Shown here piece by piece: positions 5,631-7,596 of a DNA stretch of 7,596 nucleotides. Below the pieces are notes generated by a model. It was not told where the DNA came from. It did no database searches and was given only the letters and a program-made list of their open reading frames with translations. Every line of letters starts with the position of its first letter. Within the stretch, counting starts at the first letter, position 1. This DNA comes from Deltaproteobacteria bacterium (GTDB lineage Bacteria; Desulfobacterota; DSM-4660; Desulfatiglandales; Desulfatiglandaceae), in contig JAFDJF010000207.1 of assembly GCA_019307645.1 (NCBI GenBank), positions 1-7,596 on the forward strand, written 5' to 3'. Position numbers and translations under genes: made by a program.

Positions 5631-6824
5631 CATCTCCGAATTCTTATGCTGCAAGCCCGCAGATTGAAAAGCGTTGACTATCTGCTCAAGCGCCTGCTGC
5701 AATATCGACCGGGGGCATGCCACGTTGATCCGCTCAAATCCGGCGCCTTCAGGGCCGAAAAAATAGCCTTCATCCAATGCAACCTTCGCCTCATCAAGCA
5801 TGAGGCGCTCAAGCTTATCAGAATCAGGCTCCAGTTCACGGAAATCCAGCCACACCAGATAGGTTCCTTCTGCAGGGAGCACCTGTACCTGCGGTAAGTG
5901 CGTTGCCAGGTATTCGGTTAAAAATCTAACATTGCCCTTGATATATGCCAGCAGCTTGTTAAGCCATGGTCCACCGTGTTCATAGGCTGCCTGACAGGCG
6001 ACACCACCCAGTGTATTGGGCCCGAATAGACCGACACGTCGGAGTGCTTTCTCAAATGCAGTACGTTTATCAGCTTCGGAGATGATGATATTAGATGTAT
6101 GCAGTCCTGCCAGATTGAAGGTCTTACTGGGTGCCGTGCAGATCGCAGCTTGCTTCAGAAATTTACTGCCCAGCGTTCCAAACGGAACATGGTGCCCCTG
6201 GAGAATGAGGTCACAGTGAATCTCGTCGGCGATAATCGTAATATTATGCTCTATACAGACTTCCCCCAATTCGATCAGATCATTACCGGGCCACACCCGC
6301 CCGACAGGATTATGGGGATTGGAGAGAATCAGCAGCGTGGCCTTTGGATCAGCTGCTTTTTTTCGCAAATCAGCAAAATCCATCGTATATCGAGTTCCGT
6401 CGTACTGTAACGGATTATTCACCAAAATACGACCGGTTTGTTCTATGGCAGCAAAAAACGGATAGTAGACCGGACGCTGAATGATTACACCGTCTCCCGG
6501 TGAACTGAGCGCATCTACCAACAGGTGCAGGGCCGGAACCACCCCCGGCGACCAGACGATCCATTGCGGTTTAATTTCCCATTGATGACGATTTAGAAAC
6601 CACGAAATAACTGCGTTTTTATATGCATCATCAGGAAATGTATACCCGAAAACGCCATGATCCGCACGCGCCTTTATCGCATCAATCACCTTTTGCGGTG
6701 CCGAAAAATCCATATCAGCCACCCACAAAGGCAGTAATTCCGGCCTGCCGAACCGAGCTTCAGTCAGGTCCCATTTTACAGAGGCTGTATTATATCTCGG
6801 AATATGACGATCAAACTGACTCAT
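5628..6824 (-). CDS. PatB/MalY-type PLP-dependent C-S lyase/aminotransferase
   Basis: Fold-type I PLP enzyme of the MalY/PatB group, whose characterised members split cystathionine or cysteine conjugates (beta C-S lyase), some with aminotransferase activity. The length of 398 residues is normal. Visible marks: LWVADMDF (33-40), VFGYTFPDD (58-66) with Tyr61, RPVYYPFF (117-124), SNPHNPVGR (168-176), ADEIHCDL (199-206) with Asp200 for the pyridine nitrogen, TAPSKTFNLAGL (230-241) with Lys234 as the PLP lysine, and INVACPR (366-372) with the carboxylate-binding Arg372. Products of a C-S lyase would be pyruvate, ammonia and a thiol or sulfide. The gene starts 21 bases after the KSI-like stop with a modest ribosome site (GAAAGTGAG) and is probably co-transcribed with it. 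Its stop codon lies inside the target duplication of the MITE-like element. Whether the true substrate is cystathionine or another conjugate cannot be told, so I give no gene symbol. Confidence 0.92.
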   Translation of the reverse strand: MSQFDRHIPRYNTASVKWDLTEARFGRPELLPLWVADMDFSAPQKVIDAIKARADHGVFGYTFPDDAYKNAVISWFLNRHQWEIKPQWIVWSPGVVPALHLLVDALSSPGDGVIIQRPVYYPFFAAIEQTGRILVNNPLQYDGTRYTMDFADLRKKAADPKATLLILSNPHNPVGRVWPGNDLIELGEVCIEHNITIIADEIHCDLILQGHHVPFGTLGSKFLKQAAICTAPSKTFNLAGLHTSNIIISEADKRTAFEKALRRVGLFGPNTLGGVACQAAYEHGGPWLNKLLAYIKGNVRFLTEYLATHLPQVQVLPAEGTYLVWLDFRELEPDSDKLERLMLDEAKVALDEGYFFGPEGAGFERINVACPRSILQQALEQIVNAFQSAGLQHKNSEM

Positions 6825-6845
6825 GGCTCACTTTCGGTTATGGGA

Positions 6846-7268
6846 TCATTCTGCCAAACCTATCTTTTCCATGGCCTCCTGAACTTTGGCGTATTCCCAA
6901 TATGCCTTAAGGGATGTAAGCTTGCCCTCGTCATTGGCCGTATACACAGCCACCATATGCACATTGATTTCAATGCCGCCAGGCATCTTGTTGATCAGTT
7001 TAACCACATTGGCGCACTCATCACCCGCGGGGTGAGACGATTGAACGCGAAAATCCATTTCACCGGGGGCAATCACCATGTCCCAGAATTGGCTGATTGC
7101 TTCCTTGCCCCGTTGTCCCAGGCCGGTGGGGTCGAGCGGAGACACCCCAACGGGATCCATTATAACCGCATCGTCGGCATAAAGATCTAACCAGGCCGCC
7201 TTGTTTTTCGCCATCGCGTATTCACCGGATTTGTAACCGGCTTCCTGAGCCTTGTAACAATTACCCAT
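6846..7268 (-). CDS. Steroid delta-isomerase-like NTF2-fold protein
   Basis: Small cone-barrel protein of the NTF2/ketosteroid isomerase superfamily, 140 residues, presumably cytosolic. LYADDAVIMDPVG (29-41) matches the ketosteroid isomerase active-site strand, and Asp38 is at the position of the catalytic base (Asp40 in the Pseudomonas putida enzyme). From a remembered alignment, the two oxyanion-hole residues of that enzyme are absent: Tyr16 falls on Ser14 and Asp103 on Ala in HMVAVYT. A longer loop with SPLDPTGLGQRG (43-54) follows the base. The end, TSLKAYWEYAKV (117-128), is again KSI-like. It probably binds or isomerises a small hydrophobic ligand, but classic ketosteroid isomerase activity is not supported. 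AGAGGGGG at 7275-7282, 6 bases upstream, supports the start. It is the first gene after a terminator and a candidate promoter and operator, so it probably opens the operon, with the PatB-like gene next. Confidence 0.85.
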   Translation of the reverse strand: MGNCYKAQEAGYKSGEYAMAKNKAAWLDLYADDAVIMDPVGVSPLDPTGLGQRGKEAISQFWDMVIAPGEMDFRVQSSHPAGDECANVVKLINKMPGGIEINVHMVAVYTANDEGKLTSLKAYWEYAKVQEAMEKIGLAE

Positions 7269-7325
7269 ATCATACCCCCTCTTTTTTCCTGGTTTCGTTT
7301 ATCCGATTCTCAGATACCCCTTGCC

Positions 7326-7339
7326 CGGAACCGGTTCCG
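7326..7339. promoter_or_regulatory. 14-base perfect palindrome, candidate operator
   Basis: CGGAACCGGTTCCG equals its own reverse complement over all 14 bases. It lies between the candidate -10 at 7359-7364 and the KSI-like start at 7268, where a dimeric repressor could block transcription. No regulator gene is in the window, so the protein that would bind is unknown. Confidence 0.5.
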
Positions 7340-7358
7340 AGATTTGCACCTGCGCCAT

Positions 7359-7388
7359 ACAATATTCCAAAAAAATATAAGTGGTCAA
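7359..7388 (-). promoter_or_regulatory. Candidate sigma-70-type promoter for the minus-strand operon
   Basis: Minus strand: TTGACC (7383-7388, 5 of 6 to the -35 consensus), an 18-base spacer, then TATTGT (7359-7364, 4 of 6 to the -10 consensus) in A+T-rich DNA. It lies just after the terminator of the upstream gene and about 90 bases before the KSI-like start. The -10 match is modest, so this stays a candidate. Confidence 0.4.
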
Positions 7389-7406
7389 CATCCTATTTGT
7401 TTTCAT

Positions 7407-7441
7407 AAAAAAAGGCCACACCCTGAAGTGTGGCCTTTTTT
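7407..7441. terminator. Bidirectional intrinsic terminator
   Basis: GGCCACAC (7414-7421) and GTGTGGCC (7428-7435) form a perfect 8-bp G+C-rich stem with loop CCTGAA. An A run (7407-7413) precedes it and a T run (7436-7441) follows, so either strand ends in a U tract. On the minus strand it would end the glycyl radical enzyme transcript about 50 bases after its stop and insulate the operon that starts at the KSI-like gene. Confidence 0.9.
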
Positions 7442-7491
7442 GCTAATCTTTACCCTAACGTTGCCATGTTTTTTGTGCAACTAAGGGTTTA

Positions 7492-7596
7492 TCAGCATGC
7501 AAAGCTCTGTTCTGTCCTTTTGATAATATCATCCTGCAAGGGCTTGCCAAGATCCACCCAGTACGCGCTGTACCCGGCCACCCGAACCACAAGGTC
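7492..7596 (-). CDS. Glycyl radical enzyme, C-terminal 34 residues (5' part outside window)
   Basis: An open frame enters from the right edge and ends with TGA at 7492-7494. Its 34 residues begin [20 protein letters not shown] and end [14 protein letters not shown]. This is the glycyl radical domain of the pyruvate formate-lyase superfamily: the Gly in RVAGY (codon at 7573-7575) is the residue that carries the radical after a radical-SAM activase abstracts hydrogen. The RVAGYSA form and the LQDDII-RTE end fit the branch of choline, glycerol/diol, hydroxyphenylacetate and related lyases or decarboxylases better than pyruvate formate-lyase itself (RVSGYAV). The catalytic Cys-thiyl site lies outside the window, so the substrate cannot be called. 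A Trp follows SAY where, as I remember it, many relatives have Phe. Its transcript probably ends at the terminator at 7407-7441. Confidence 0.9.
   Translation of the reverse strand, partial: DLVVRVAGYSAYWVDLGKPLQDDIIKRTEQSFAC

Noticed and set aside
6846..7268. Naming the NTF2-fold protein as a true ketosteroid isomerase
   Set aside because: The base Asp is present but the two oxyanion-hole residues appear to be missing, so a specific reaction would be over-called.
7452..7488. Imperfect inverted repeat (ACCCTAACGTTGC with GCAACTAAGGGT) after the glycyl radical gene
   Set aside because: The arms are interrupted by mismatches and a bulge, the loop is 12 bases, and no T run follows; the clear terminator at 7407-7441 accounts for transcript ending.

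Overview
The window looks like chromosomal DNA of an anaerobic bacterium. My best guess is a sulfate reducer or relative in the Desulfobacterota, held at moderate confidence. The strongest clue is the last 34 codons of a glycyl radical enzyme at the right edge, a class that needs anoxia. The pairing of a two-domain M16 peptidase with nth, an RNase Z-like metallo-beta-lactamase protein and a short non-coding transposable element also fit. No rRNA or tRNA gene, CRISPR array or transposase is visible.

Layout. Plus strand, 1-2448: the 3' part of a two-domain M16 (pitrilysin/insulinase) metallopeptidase, cut by the left edge, then nth (endonuclease III), separated by 85 bases that hold a perfect hairpin and a short tandem repeat. 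Minus strand, read right to left from 7596: the C-terminus of a glycyl radical enzyme, a bidirectional hairpin terminator, a candidate promoter with a 14-base perfect palindrome, a steroid-isomerase-like NTF2-fold protein, a PatB/MalY-type PLP enzyme, a 136-base MITE-like element, a classical SDR dehydrogenase, a SnoaL_4/LinA-like NTF2-fold protein, a GNAT acetyltransferase, and an RNase Z-like metallo-beta-lactamase protein that converges on nth.

How the genes may work together. The six complete minus-strand genes behind the terminator are mostly 15-52 bases apart and several have strong Shine-Dalgarno sites, so they look like one or two operons. Two NTF2-fold small-molecule enzymes, an SDR close to hydroxysteroid dehydrogenases, a C-S lyase/aminotransferase and an acetyltransferase suggest accessory metabolism or detoxification of a small, perhaps cyclic or sulfur-conjugated, compound. 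The substrate cannot be read from the sequence.

The points most worth a second look are: (1) a 136-base inverted-repeat element with an exact 6-base target duplication, inserted at the stop codon of the PatB-like gene; (2) an endonuclease III whose second iron-sulfur cysteine is a histidine; (3) an RNase Z-like protein that keeps the metal ligands but has lost both tRNA-processing loops; (4) an SDR/SnoaL/KSI-like gene set in which the SnoaL-like protein keeps a LinA-type Asp-His pair; (5) a palindromic operator candidate in the leader of the operon.
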